Origin: an uncultured Lachnospiraceae bacterium
GTDB taxonomy: Bacteria; Bacillota; Clostridia; Lachnospirales; Lachnospiraceae
DNA: 64,000 bases
Reading direction: 5' to 3'
Assembly: GCA_910587935.1 (NCBI GenBank)
Contig: CAJUNP010000009.1
Coordinates: 1-64,000 of the forward strand
The notes beneath the pieces were generated by a model. It made no database searches. It saw nothing but the letters and a program-made list of their open reading frames with translations, and was not told the DNA's origin. Numbering within the stretch: position 1 is the stretch's first letter; every line of letters starts with the position of its first letter. The position numbers and the translations under genes are program-made. Positions 42,842 to 51,973 of the stretch are shown one piece after another.

Positions 42842-43214
42842 GATCAATTCCTCCCTTTGCTTCACAGATCATGGCAATCAGTTCTTCCTTTGAGATTCCA
42901 AGGCTTTCGGCCTCCGTCAATAATGTTTTGATATAGTTGTCGTAAAACTCTTCCTTTCTTTTCATTCTGATTTTCTCCTTCGCTCCGGCGGATACGAACA
43001 TTCCAATCCCCCGCTTTTTGTACAATATGCCGGATTCCACTAAAATATTGACTCCTTTTGCAGCCGTTGCGGGATTGATCGTGTAAAGCCTCGCCAGCTC
43101 ATTGGTGCTGGGAACTCTTTCCTCTTCCTGAATAATATCTCTCAAAATATCATTCTCAATCATCTCGCTGATTTGTAAGTAGATTGATTTCTCCTGTGTC
43201 AGGATTTCATTCAT
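42831..43214 (-). CDS. GntR family regulator (YtrA type)
   Basis: A 127-residue winged-helix regulator with a short C-terminal dimerisation part, the YtrA subgroup. The DNA-binding region is IYLQISEMIENDILRDIIQEEERVPSTNELARLYTINPATAAKGVNILVESGILYKKRGIGMFV. ATG 43214 follows AAAGGAG by 8 bases. First gene of the operon, so probably autorepressed through the dyad at 43286-43299. Confidence 0.93.
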   Translation of the reverse strand: MNEILTQEKSIYLQISEMIENDILRDIIQEEERVPSTNELARLYTINPATAAKGVNILVESGILYKKRGIGMFVSAGAKEKIRMKRKEEFYDNYIKTLLTEAESLGISKEELIAMICEAKGGIDHER

Positions 43215-43285
43215 TCGAGGGGCTCCTTTCTTTAAGTTTCTTGACAGGTACAACCGCTGATTTTATGCGCCAAGCCAATCAGTTC

Positions 43286-43330
43286 ATTACTTATGTAATT
43301 AACCATATCACCAATACATTTATATGTCAA
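43286..43330 (-). promoter_or_regulatory. Promoter and candidate operator of the GntR operon
   Basis: On the minus strand TTGACA (43325-43330), 17 bases and TATGGT (43302-43307). A perfect dyad, ATTAC-TTAT-GTAAT (43286-43299), covers the predicted start site, where a GntR repressor would block transcription. Confidence 0.7.
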
Positions 43331-43458
43331 CCCATAATCTTAAAAAAATCTTCACTTATATTCAGAAAAAGATAATAAAACCGTAAAGAAAACAGCAAAC
43401 AATCATCTTACTATTTTGGTAGGCTATTATAGACATGCAGATAAGGGAGGAAGAAATT

Positions 43459-44514
43459 ATGATGAAAAAATTATCCATTGCGGTCTTTTTTGGAGGGCGT
43501 TCTTCGGAATATAAGGTGTCGCTGGAATCGGCGTATTCCGTTATCAGGAATCTTGATTCCGAAAAATACCGGGCGGTTCCGATCGGCATTTCTCCGGACG
43601 GCAGGTGGTACTACTATACAGGCAATATAGAAAAAATTTACAAGGATCAGTGGCTTAACGGTGAGGATTGTATCCCTGCTGCGCTTTCACCGGATTTTGG
43701 CGCGCGGACACTCCTTATTTTCAGAGGGGAGCGTATGGAGAAATTGTTCCTTGACGCCGCGCTTCCGGTTATGCACGGAAAATACGGAGAAGACGGCTGT
43801 ATACAGGGGCTCCTTGAACTGACGGGAATTCCTTTAATCGGATGTTCGGTTTTGGCTTCCGCATTGTGTATGGATAAGGACCGGGCGCATAAGCTGGCAT
43901 ACCTTGCCGGAATTGACGTTCCCAAGGCTTTTACCGTTTGTTCTTCTTATGACAAAGAAGTCCTTTTGGAAGAGGCAAAAAGAATCGGATATCCTCTTTT
44001 TGTTAAACCGGTCAAAGCCGGCTCTTCCTTTGGCATCACAAAAGTACTCCGGGAATCGGATCTGGCGGCGGCAGCGGCCTGCGCCTTTGCGTATGACGGC
44101 GAAGTAATTATTGAGGAAAATATTCCCGGGTTTGAGGTTGGCTGCGCAATTATGGGAACAGACCGGCTGACGGTGGGAGAAGTGGACGAAATCGAGCTTT
44201 CGGGAGGTTTCTTTGATTATACGGAAAAATATACCCTGAAAACTTCCGCAATTCATGTTCCGGCACGGATTGATAAAGCCACAGCCGGACGGATTAAGGA
44301 AACGGCGATAACTTTGTACCGGGCTTTGGGGTGTTCCGGTTTTGCCAGAGTGGATATGTTTCTGACGCCGGAAGGCCGGATTGTTTTTAATGAAATCAAT
44401 ACGATACCCGGTTTTACGGAACACAGCCGTTTTCCGGGCATGATGAAAGCGGCGGGAATCTTATTTCCGCAAATTCTTGATACGATAATCGGACAGGCGG
44501 TGATGAGTAAATGA
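43459..44514 (+). CDS. vanG: VanG-type D-alanine--D-serine ligase
   Basis: A 351-residue ATP-grasp ligase, the length of VanG. It follows VanG closely as I remember it: GGRSSEYKVSLESAYSV, ALCMDKDRAHKLAYLAGI, PLFVKPVKAGSSFGITKV, then FFDYTEKYTLK with the EKY omega-loop motif linked to D-Ala-D-Ser ligases, and FNEINTIPGFTEHSRFP. It should make D-Ala-D-Ser for low-affinity vancomycin targets, or act as a second D-Ala ligase. ATG 43459 follows AAGGGAGG by 8 bases. The stop overlaps the vanT-like start (ATGA). No vanXY or vanRS lies next to it. Confidence 0.85.
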   Translation: MMKKLSIAVFFGGRSSEYKVSLESAYSVIRNLDSEKYRAVPIGISPDGRWYYYTGNIEKIYKDQWLNGEDCIPAALSPDFGARTLLIFRGERMEKLFLDAALPVMHGKYGEDGCIQGLLELTGIPLIGCSVLASALCMDKDRAHKLAYLAGIDVPKAFTVCSSYDKEVLLEEAKRIGYPLFVKPVKAGSSFGITKVLRESDLAAAAACAFAYDGEVIIEENIPGFEVGCAIMGTDRLTVGEVDEIELSGGFFDYTEKYTLKTSAIHVPARIDKATAGRIKETAITLYRALGCSGFARVDMFLTPEGRIVFNEINTIPGFTEHSRFPGMMKAAGILFPQILDTIIGQAVMSK

Positions 44515-45566
44515 AACCAATAACCACAAAGCAAACGAAATATGCGCAGTACGGCGGACTTGATCTGTTCCGTCTGGCGGCCGCTTATCTTGTAATCGCT
44601 ATCCATACATCGCCGCTGGCCTCCTACAGCCTGCAGGGAGATTTCTTTTTTACAAGAATTCTGGCGCGCACGGCCGTTCCGTTTTTCTTTATGGTCACAG
44701 GACAGTTTATACTGTCGGATTATTTAAACGGGAAAACCGGGGATTGCTCCGCCATTTTCCGTTATCTGAAAAAAGTTTTGCTGCTTTACGCAGTCTCCAT
44801 AATTTTGTATCTTCCGATCGGTATTTATGCGGGGCATTATAAGGAGCTTACGGCGCCCTCCCTTTTAAAGATGCTTCTTTTTGACGGCGCCTTTTATCAC
44901 CTTTGGTATTTTCCGGCTCTGCTCCTCGGCGTTTTAATTCTTTGTCTTCTGCGCCGTTTCTGCTCTGTGGGCGTTTGTGCCGCCGTATCTCTGGTTCTTT
45001 ACGTTTTGGGACTCCTTGGAGACAGTTATTGGGGAATTACTTCCCATATTCCAGGGTTGTCTTCCGTTTATGAGGCCGGCTTCGGAATCTTTTCCCATAC
45101 CAGAAACGGTTTGTTTTTCGCGCCTTTGTTCCTGCTGATGGGAGCGGTAATTTTAAACGAGAAAAAAGGCGGAAGCATAAAAACCAACGGGGCGGGACTT
45201 GCTTTGGCGTTTCTACTTATGACGGGAGAAGGATTTCTTTTGCATTTCCTGGATTGGCAGAGGCATGACAGCATGTATCTGACATTGCCGGTCTGTATGT
45301 TCTTTTTATATCGGCTGCTGCTTTGCCTTAACCGGAAACCGGTACGCTTTTTGAGAACGGTTTCGGCCTGGATCTATATTCTGCATCCGGCCATGATTGT
45401 GGCGGTAAGGACTTTGGCGCGGATTCTGCACCAGACCGGTCTGCTTGTGGATAACAGCCTGATGCATTTTCTGGCGGTGTGTATTGTGACAACATTGGTT
45501 TCTTATGTCTTTGTAGTTTTGTCCGCACGTAAAAAAAAACGTTTAAGCAGGACCGGGCGTGGGTAG
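44511..45566 (+). CDS. vanT: VanT-like protein, N-terminal membrane half
   Basis: A 351-residue polytopic protein of the acyltransferase-3 fold (about ten segments) with LDLFRLAAAYLVIAIHTSPL at the start and TAVPFFFMVTGQF. This is the membrane half of VanT serine racemases, thought to import L-Ser. The frame ends 27 bases after the A9 run 45531-45539 (ARKKKRLSRTGRG). Sliding back one base on the A run leads into TFKQDRAWVELDMDAL and the racemase half. So it is either a frameshifted vanT or one that needs -1 recoding. Overlaps vanG by four bases. Confidence 0.8.
   Translation: MKPITTKQTKYAQYGGLDLFRLAAAYLVIAIHTSPLASYSLQGDFFFTRILARTAVPFFFMVTGQFILSDYLNGKTGDCSAIFRYLKKVLLLYAVSIILYLPIGIYAGHYKELTAPSLLKMLLFDGAFYHLWYFPALLLGVLILCLLRRFCSVGVCAAVSLVLYVLGLLGDSYWGITSHIPGLSSVYEAGFGIFSHTRNGLFFAPLFLLMGAVILNEKKGGSIKTNGAGLALAFLLMTGEGFLLHFLDWQRHDSMYLTLPVCMFFLYRLLLCLNRKPVRFLRTVSAWIYILHPAMIVAVRTLARILHQTGLLVDNSLMHFLAVCIVTTLVSYVFVVLSARKKKRLSRTGRG
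45531..45539 (+). other. A9 slippery tract joining the two VanT frames
   Basis: Nine A in frame as AAA AAA AAA, then CGT in the upstream frame. A -1 shift gives ACG TTT AAG CAG and continues without a stop into the racemase. The racemase frame is closed just upstream (TAA at 45530-45532), so the tract is the only join point. Confidence 0.8.
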
Positions 45567-45574
45567 AACTGGAT

Positions 45575-46654
45575 ATGGATGCGCTTTGCCGCAATGTTTT
45601 GGCTTTGCGTTCTCTTCTGCCGAAGGACTGTAAGCTGATGCCCGCACTAAAGGCAAACGCTTATGGGCACGGAGCCTTGCCTGTGGCAAAAGCCCTGCAG
45701 CAAATGGGAATCGATTCGTTTTGCGTGGCCTGTATTTCGGAGGCCGCCGCACTGCGTAAAAACGGAATAAAGGGGGAAATTCTGATCCTGGGTTATACGC
45801 ACCCGAAGCAGTTTCCCCTGCTGCGCCTCTACCGCCTTACCCAGACGGTTGTAGACTACGCTTATGCGGAAACGTTAAATCAGTATGGCAAAAAGCTGCA
45901 TGTGCACATCGGAATCGACACAGGGATGCACCGACTGGGGGAACGGCATGAGAACCTGGAGCAAATCCGTAAAATCTTTAACATGAAGTACTTGAAAATA
46001 GACGGCGCTTTTACGCACTTATGCGCCGATGACACGGAAAATCCAAAGGACAGAGACTTTACCTTAAAACAGGCGGAAGCTTTTTATGATGTGATGGAAA
46101 AATTAAAACGGGAGGGATATGTCTGTCCGAAGATTCATTTGCAGGCTACCTACGGAATTCTCAATTATCCCGAGCTTGCCGGTAATTACGCACGGGCGGG
46201 CATCGCTCTTTACGGTATTTTGAGTTCCGACACAGATTTTGACCGTTCTCATACGAAACTTTTTCCGGTATTATCTTTAAAAGCCCGTATCTCTTCCGTG
46301 AGAGAGCTGCATGCGCAGGAAAGCGCGGGATACGGCCTTGCCTTTACGGCAAAACGGCCTACCCGGCTGGCTTCCCTTGCCATCGGATATGCGGACGGTC
46401 TTCCCCGCGGTCTTTCCTGCGGCACAGGTTCCGTTTTGATAAAGGGAAAACGCGCCCCGATCGTGGGACGCATCTGTATGGATCAGACTCTTGTAGACGT
46501 TACGGACATTCCGGAAGCAGCGGCCGGCGATATCGCTGTTTTAATCGGCAAATCGGGAGAGGATGAAATTACGGCTTATGAACTTGCCGCTAAAACAGGT
46601 ACGATTACTAATGAAATTTTAAGCAGGATCGGAGAAAGGGTTGTGCGGGTGTAA
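45575..46654 (+). CDS. vanT: VanT-like protein, C-terminal serine/alanine racemase half
   Basis: 359 residues from the first ATG; the frame is open from 45533 (WVELDMDALCRN is the true domain start). Fold-type III PLP racemase: MPALKANAYGHGA carries the PLP lysine, then HVHIGIDTGMHRLG, GYADGLPRGLS and GRICMDQTLVDVT. At the position of Tyr354 of Geobacillus Alr the sequence is TITNEIL, that is Asn, the residue reported for VanTG to favour serine. ATG 45575 has no good ribosome site, so expression most likely depends on the upstream half. The domain would supply D-Ser for the VanG-type ligase. Confidence 0.85.
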   Translation: MDALCRNVLALRSLLPKDCKLMPALKANAYGHGALPVAKALQQMGIDSFCVACISEAAALRKNGIKGEILILGYTHPKQFPLLRLYRLTQTVVDYAYAETLNQYGKKLHVHIGIDTGMHRLGERHENLEQIRKIFNMKYLKIDGAFTHLCADDTENPKDRDFTLKQAEAFYDVMEKLKREGYVCPKIHLQATYGILNYPELAGNYARAGIALYGILSSDTDFDRSHTKLFPVLSLKARISSVRELHAQESAGYGLAFTAKRPTRLASLAIGYADGLPRGLSCGTGSVLIKGKRAPIVGRICMDQTLVDVTDIPEAAAGDIAVLIGKSGEDEITAYELAAKTGTITNEILSRIGERVVRV

Positions 46655-46668
46655 CGTTTTCCGGGAAT

Positions 46669-48300
46669 TTACTCCCCGCTCAGCTTAACCACCAAAAAAT
46701 CCCCGCACCATTCTATGCTTCCCTCCGCAGGGTAACACGGCATTTCCAGCGCCCGGGCGGCAGCCTGAGCCGTCTGATCAGCGGTAGGAGCCTGATAATT
46801 GGTTCCCATGCAGTGCATAAAGCCGATGATCCGGCTGCTGCTCCAGTAATTTACGGGTTCCACCTCGGTATCCCATGCAAACAGGGATTGTCCCATAACG
46901 TCGCCCGTCAGGCTGGCACAGTTACCGGGAGCGTTTCTTTTTCCCACGAAAACTACCGTTCCCGCGTAATCGCATTTTCCCGTAAATTTGATAATATCCT
47001 GTTCCAGATTTCCTGCAAGCCATAAATCTTCCTGATAACGCACCGCGTCCGAATAGTACAGACGGCAGGTTATGTCTGTCTGCTGCCAAATAGCGGTAAA
47101 GCAGAGAAGAAAAAGGATGGTTTTTCCCACGGATGTCAGTATTCCTTTTTTACTCTCCCGCAGTAAAAGGCCCGCCAGATATGCCATAAACGCCATCGTA
47201 AAGGGAAGCGCCAGCTGTCCCCGGATAACGGGCCTTTCACCAAGTACAAGCGTCAGGTAAAAAGGACTGGCAAGAAGAGCGGAAAGCAAAAGGAGATTCC
47301 AGATTCTGACCGAAAAAGAATACCCGGTATTGCTTTTGTCCGTACCGTTTCCTCTGTTTCTACGGATAACCAGCGCCAAAAGTACCAGCGCCAGCCAGAA
47401 AAACGCGCCAAAGTAAAAAGTACCGCTGCCTGTCAGCACGTCCCGTACATGCGCAAAGATTCTTCCGACGCCTTCCCAAATCTGATCTTTTTTCCATTGA
47501 ACCTGCCTGGATAAATAAGAGGATTTGGAAAAGAATAAGGCCGTAATAGTCTGATTTATAATGAAGGCGGTCAAAAATACGCCGCCCAGACGGAACACAT
47601 AAAAAATTTCTTCTTTCAGGCGGGCTTTTCCCTTTCCGATGCACATACCGTGAACGCAGGCCGTTGCGGCAATTCCAAACAGATAAAGAGGCGCCATGGC
47701 CTGATAAACGCCAAGAGCCGGAATCAACAGCAGCGTCCCCAAAACGAAACGGCGGCGGTGCGACAAAAGCAGGCTTGTCCCGCACAGCACAAACGCCAGG
47801 GTCACTTCCGCCCCCTGCAGAGAAAAATATAATTGCTCCGTTAAAATGGGATGGGTGATTAACAGAATCCCAAAGGCAAAATTCAGGTATCGCTGTCCTG
47901 TTTTTCCCGTTTCACCTCCCCGTTCTCCGCGTACCGTTTCAAATAGAAAGGTAAATATTACAATTGCAGCCGTTAAAAACAGGAGAGCCAGCAAACCGGC
48001 AAAATAGGGATTGTAATTCTGCTGCCCTAACATCCATTTCAGAAATACAAGCCCCTGTCTGCCGATCCCTATCCAACTCTCATATATTTCCCGTCCTTCA
48101 AAAATAATTTTTTCCGTGTCGATTCCGTTGTTGGTTGAAAACAGTTTATCCCCGTGGATCAGGCATACGGAAAAGCCAAGCAGTATAATTACATATCGGT
48201 TTCTTTTTATATAATGTGCAAATTCTCTTAGAAGTTTTGCATAATGTGTAAATAATTCCGCGGTGCTATGCTTTAATTTCTTCAATGCAGATCTCTCCAT
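46669..48300 (-). CDS. GtrII-type glucosyltransferase membrane protein
   Basis: A 543-residue polytopic protein with about eleven segments. The segment STNNGIDTE...ESWIGIGRQGLVFLKWMLGQQNYNPYFAGL near residues 54-100 is a hallmark of GtrII-like proteins, which move glucosyl groups from undecaprenyl-phosphate glucose onto surface polymers. The start overlaps the end of the YyaL-like gene by 35 bases. ATG 48300 has no clear ribosome site; a TTG at 48285 lies 8 bases after GGAGAG and may be the true start. Target glycan unknown. Confidence 0.82.
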   Translation of the reverse strand: MERSALKKLKHSTAELFTHYAKLLREFAHYIKRNRYVIILLGFSVCLIHGDKLFSTNNGIDTEKIIFEGREIYESWIGIGRQGLVFLKWMLGQQNYNPYFAGLLALLFLTAAIVIFTFLFETVRGERGGETGKTGQRYLNFAFGILLITHPILTEQLYFSLQGAEVTLAFVLCGTSLLLSHRRRFVLGTLLLIPALGVYQAMAPLYLFGIAATACVHGMCIGKGKARLKEEIFYVFRLGGVFLTAFIINQTITALFFSKSSYLSRQVQWKKDQIWEGVGRIFAHVRDVLTGSGTFYFGAFFWLALVLLALVIRRNRGNGTDKSNTGYSFSVRIWNLLLLSALLASPFYLTLVLGERPVIRGQLALPFTMAFMAYLAGLLLRESKKGILTSVGKTILFLLCFTAIWQQTDITCRLYYSDAVRYQEDLWLAGNLEQDIIKFTGKCDYAGTVVFVGKRNAPGNCASLTGDVMGQSLFAWDTEVEPVNYWSSSRIIGFMHCMGTNYQAPTADQTAQAAARALEMPCYPAEGSIEWCGDFLVVKLSGE

Positions 48301-50284
48301 TTTTTTCAGGAAGGAAGCAGGCTCCGTTCCTGCAGCGATAATACACTTCCCCTTCTGACGGAATCGGATATTCTCTTGTAAAAGGCGCCGCTTCCCCTAA
48401 AAGCGCTTCGTTTTCCCTGTTTTTAAAGAGTACGGCCGGGCCTGTAAACAGGGATTTTGCATTGTTTTGTTTCAGGGAATCCGGCGGCTCCTTTCCCGCT
48501 GAAACGCAGATCAATTCTTCGGACGGATATACCGCAGCCTGCAGTGCGAGGAGCGCAAAGCAATGGTTAACGGGTTGTTCTTTCAGGCTTGTGTAAAGGT
48601 AAGAGATCTGCCTTTCCGCTTCTTCTTTCCACTTCGGTGAAGCCGTATAGGCTTCCAGCCTCTTAAACAAGAGAGCGGCGGCGGAATTGCCGGAAGGGAT
48701 GGCTCCGTCATAGAGTTCCTTTTGTCTGAACAGCAGTGTTTCTCCGTCTTTCGGCGATGAAAAAAAGCCGCCGGCAGTCTCGTCGGAAAAATATTGTAAG
48801 ATTTGTTCTCCCCGCAATACGGCTTCACACAGATACTCCGTTTCAAAAGTGCTTTCATATAAAGCTAACAGAGCCAGTCCGTACGCCGCATAGTCTTCCA
48901 GCTGTCCGTCAAAGGCCGCCTCCTGGCTGCAATAACGGCGGTATAATCTTCTGTCTTCCTTTTCCATATTCTCCGTAACAAACTGCCGCGCCTGTCTCGC
49001 GGTCCGCACAAATTCCATGGAACCGTACAGGTCCGCCGCCTTGGCAAAAGCCAGAATCGTCCATGCATGCCAGGACAAAACTGTTTTTTCGTCCCGGTGC
49101 AGACGCGTTCTTTTCAGGCGGTATTGATATAGTTTTCTTTTTTCTTCTTCCATTTCTTCTATAACGGGGCGTTTACTTCCGATCTGATTAGGGATGCACG
49201 GCGTTTCTCCTCTGGTAATGTGAAAGGCTTTGCAGAAAGCCTGTCCTGTGTGTTTTCCCAGAACCTGTTCTATTTCCTTTTGCGTAAACACATAATATTT
49301 TCCCTCCACTCCGTCGCTGTCCGCATCCTGACCGCAATAGAATTCGCCGCCGTTTCCGGCAAGCTCCCGCAGAATATAATGAAGCGTGCTTTGCGCCGTA
49401 CTTTTCCAGTATTCTTTTTTACTTATCTTATAAGCGCTCATGTAGGCAAGGGCAAGAAGCGCGTTGTCATACAGCATTTTCTCAAAATGGGGAACAAGCC
49501 ATGTGTCATCCGTTGAATACCTGGAGAATCCTCCCCCTATGTGATCGTGAATACCGCCTGCCGCCATGGCGTCAAGCGTTTTTTCAGCCATGTGAAAAGC
49601 ATTGTCGTTTTCTTCATAATGAGCCGCTTGAAGCAGAAAAAACAGCTGGTGGGGAACCGGAAATTTGGGCGCTTTTGAAAAACCGCCGTGTTTTTTGTCA
49701 AAACACAATTCCAACTGCCCCAAGGCATCCGCCAGTACTGTCTCTCCCGAAATCCTTCCCGGCCCCTGTCCGTTGTTTTCCTGCGCCTGTCTTTCTCTTA
49801 AAAGCTCCGTCATCCGCGCTCCGGCCAGAACGGCTTTTTCTTTCTCCTCTCCCCAGAGCCGGTGCAGGTGATTTAAAAGCTCAATTAATCCGGTTTGTCC
49901 GAGGCGGCTGTTGGCGGGAAAATAGGTTCCTACAAAAAAGGGCTCCCCGGCAGGCGTCAGAACCGCCGTTAGAGGCCACCCTCCGGAACCGTTGAAAGCC
50001 AGACACGCTTCCATGTACACGCCGTCTATATCCGGCCGTTCTTCCCGGTCTACTTTTACCGCTATATAATTTTGATTGAGAATATCGGCCACGTCTTGAT
50101 TTTCAAAAGATTCATGGGCCATAACATGACACCAGTGGCAGGTGGAATAACCGATGCTTAGAAACACCGGTTTATCTTCGCTGGCCGCCCTTTCAAAGGC
50201 TTCGTCACACCAGGGATACCAGTCCACCGGATTTTGTGCATGCTGCAAAAGATAGGGGGATTTTTCATTTTTTAAACGGTTCAT
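48266..50284 (-). CDS. YyaL-like thioredoxin-domain protein (DUF255)
   Basis: A 672-residue cytosolic protein. The N-terminal thioredoxin-like domain begins NRLKNEKSPYLLQHAQNPVDWYPW and has CHWCHVMAHESF near residue 49-60. A long (alpha/alpha)6-barrel region follows, including GGFSRYSTDDTWLVPHFEKMLYDNA. The family (SSP411/spermatogenesis-associated protein 20) has no settled function. Its 3' end overlaps the GtrII gene, so the two are co-expressed. Confidence 0.93.
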   Translation of the reverse strand: MNRLKNEKSPYLLQHAQNPVDWYPWCDEAFERAASEDKPVFLSIGYSTCHWCHVMAHESFENQDVADILNQNYIAVKVDREERPDIDGVYMEACLAFNGSGGWPLTAVLTPAGEPFFVGTYFPANSRLGQTGLIELLNHLHRLWGEEKEKAVLAGARMTELLRERQAQENNGQGPGRISGETVLADALGQLELCFDKKHGGFSKAPKFPVPHQLFFLLQAAHYEENDNAFHMAEKTLDAMAAGGIHDHIGGGFSRYSTDDTWLVPHFEKMLYDNALLALAYMSAYKISKKEYWKSTAQSTLHYILRELAGNGGEFYCGQDADSDGVEGKYYVFTQKEIEQVLGKHTGQAFCKAFHITRGETPCIPNQIGSKRPVIEEMEEEKRKLYQYRLKRTRLHRDEKTVLSWHAWTILAFAKAADLYGSMEFVRTARQARQFVTENMEKEDRRLYRRYCSQEAAFDGQLEDYAAYGLALLALYESTFETEYLCEAVLRGEQILQYFSDETAGGFFSSPKDGETLLFRQKELYDGAIPSGNSAAALLFKRLEAYTASPKWKEEAERQISYLYTSLKEQPVNHCFALLALQAAVYPSEELICVSAGKEPPDSLKQNNAKSLFTGPAVLFKNRENEALLGEAAPFTREYPIPSEGEVYYRCRNGACFLPEKNGEICIEEIKA

Positions 50285-50329
50285 ACGCCATTTACGCCTT
50301 TCTCCGGTTCTGCCCGAAAGCAGTTTTTG

Positions 50330-51313
50330 TTAATGTTTCCGAAACAGGGGAAAATATGCGTTTTTATTCCGTATCTTTTCATCAGGCAGCAAAAGTTCCG
50401 CCAGCGCCGCCAGTGCGTTTCCAAAAGGCAGAAGAAGAAGAGTGGTTGTAACATTAAAAAAGGTATGCATATTGGCAATCTGCGCGGGTATGTTTTTGGG
50501 CGTAAGAGATTCTACCCAGGAGGTCAGGGGTGTCGTCAGACAGATAAAAGTGAAAAGAAGGGTTCCGATTACATTAAATGACAGATGGATAACGGTGGTG
50601 CGTCTGGCATTGCGGTTCATACCGACAGACGCCAGAATGGCGGTAACGCAGGTTCCAATATTCTGCCCGAACAGCACGTACACCGCGCCGGACAGGGAAA
50701 TACCTCCGCCCGCCGCAATAGCCTGCAGAATACCCAGGGATGCCGAAGAGGATTGAATCAGCGCAGTAAAAACCGTACCCGCCAGAATTCCCGACAAAGG
50801 ATTTTTAAATTCTGTCATCATGGCAAGAAAGGCTTTGGATTCCCTAAGCGGCAGCATTGCGCCGCCCATCATTTCCATCCCGATAAACAATACGCCAAGG
50901 CCTGCCAGCACTCCGCCGCCGTGTCCCCACACTGTGTTTTTTCCAAATGTCATCAAAATTACTCCCGCAAATGCAATGACCGGCGCTGCCGCTCCCACAT
51001 TTAAAGCAATCAATTGCCCCGTAACGGTAGTCCCGATATTGGCTCCCATAATTACCCAGACAACCTGCCGCAGAGTCATCATTCCCGCGTTTACAAATCC
51101 CACTGCCATAACCGTTAAGGCCGATGAAGACTGAATCAAGGCGGTAATCACAAGCCCTACCAGAATCCCGCTCCACCTGTTTGCAGTCAGCCGCTCCAAT
51201 ATTTTTTTCATTCTGTTTCCGGCGGCGTCTTCCAATTCCGAACTCATAGTCTGCATACCGTACAGAAACAGGGCAAGGCCGCCGAGTAAGGTAATAAAGT
51301 TTTGGATCTCCAT
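50330..51313 (-). CDS. Na+/Pi cotransporter family protein (NptA/PNaS type)
   Basis: A 327-residue membrane protein with two inverted repeats, each with the QSSSA motif: ALIQSSSALTVMAVGFV (about 58-74) and ALIQSSSASLGILQAIA (about 188-204), each followed by a GxNIGT motif. This is the sodium-phosphate symporter core. The C-terminal PhoU-like domain of longer members is absent. No other phosphate genes are nearby. Confidence 0.92.
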   Translation of the reverse strand: MEIQNFITLLGGLALFLYGMQTMSSELEDAAGNRMKKILERLTANRWSGILVGLVITALIQSSSALTVMAVGFVNAGMMTLRQVVWVIMGANIGTTVTGQLIALNVGAAAPVIAFAGVILMTFGKNTVWGHGGGVLAGLGVLFIGMEMMGGAMLPLRESKAFLAMMTEFKNPLSGILAGTVFTALIQSSSASLGILQAIAAGGGISLSGAVYVLFGQNIGTCVTAILASVGMNRNARRTTVIHLSFNVIGTLLFTFICLTTPLTSWVESLTPKNIPAQIANMHTFFNVTTTLLLLPFGNALAALAELLLPDEKIRNKNAYFPLFRKH

Positions 51314-51373
51314 TATGATTCCTCTCTATTGTTAATTTTATATTTATAATTCTTTAATCTGTTATTTATTGAT

Positions 51374-51402
51374 TATATGTTATATATGTTGTATAACATA
51401 TA
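51374..51402. repeat. AT-rich dyad between the Na/Pi and Hsp20 genes
   Basis: An 11-bp inverted repeat (TATATGTTATA with TATAACATATA, 7-nt loop). It is between divergent genes; it could be an operator for either, or a cruciform. It is not the CIRCE sequence of HrcA. Confidence 0.55.
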
Positions 51403-51488
51403 TAGAAACAAGAGGACGCATAAAACCCTGAATGTTTCAGATACTATACTAATAACTATTTATATATATTGATAAAGGAGTGGTAATT

Positions 51489-51935
51489 ATGTTAAGACCG
51501 GCATTATTCAGAAACACGAAACCCGTAATGTTTGACGATTCATTTGATCATTTTTTCCATGACATGTTTCAGGACTTTTGGGGAAATCAGGAACTGGGCT
51601 CTCTGGCAGCTTTTAATACGGATGTGATTGATCGGGGAGATCATTATGAACTGCAGGCGGAATTGCCCGGATTTGAAAAGGAAGATATCAATATCGATCT
51701 GAAAAATGATATGCTGACGATTTCCGCATCTCATAAGGAAGAATCTTCCGAAAATGAAAAAAAGAATTATGTCCGCAGGGAACGCAGATACAGTTCTTAT
51801 TCCAGAAGCTTTCATGTGGAAGGCCTTTCACCGGCAGATATCGACGCTTCCTATAATAACGGTATTCTGGAGGTTCGTTTCCCTAAAAGGGATTTGGTAT
51901 CAAAGGAAGAAGCAAAACGCATAGAAATCAAGTAA
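51489..51935 (+). CDS. Hsp20/alpha-crystallin family chaperone
   Basis: A 148-residue small heat-shock protein that holds unfolding proteins in large oligomers. The alpha-crystallin domain spans about residues 45-135: FNTDVIDRGDHYELQAELPGFEKEDINIDL, then FHVEGLSPADIDASYNNGILEVRFPK. ATG 51489 is 8 bases after AAAGGAG. Single-gene unit between a dyad and a downstream hairpin. No HrcA/CIRCE site seen. Confidence 0.95.
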   Translation: MLRPALFRNTKPVMFDDSFDHFFHDMFQDFWGNQELGSLAAFNTDVIDRGDHYELQAELPGFEKEDINIDLKNDMLTISASHKEESSENEKKNYVRRERRYSSYSRSFHVEGLSPADIDASYNNGILEVRFPKRDLVSKEEAKRIEIK

Positions 51936-51973
51936 GATCAGGTGCCTGAAAACAGGAAAACCGTTTACCCAAG

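Noticed and set aside
43214..46654. A complete vancomycin-resistance operon
   Set aside because: Only the ligase and racemase are present; no vanXY, vanY, vanW or vanRS, and the GntR-ABC operon on the other strand is a separate system.
49501..49995. A 164-codon plus-strand frame opposite the YyaL-like gene
   Set aside because: Antisense to a strongly conserved protein; Pro/Arg-rich translation without a ribosome site.
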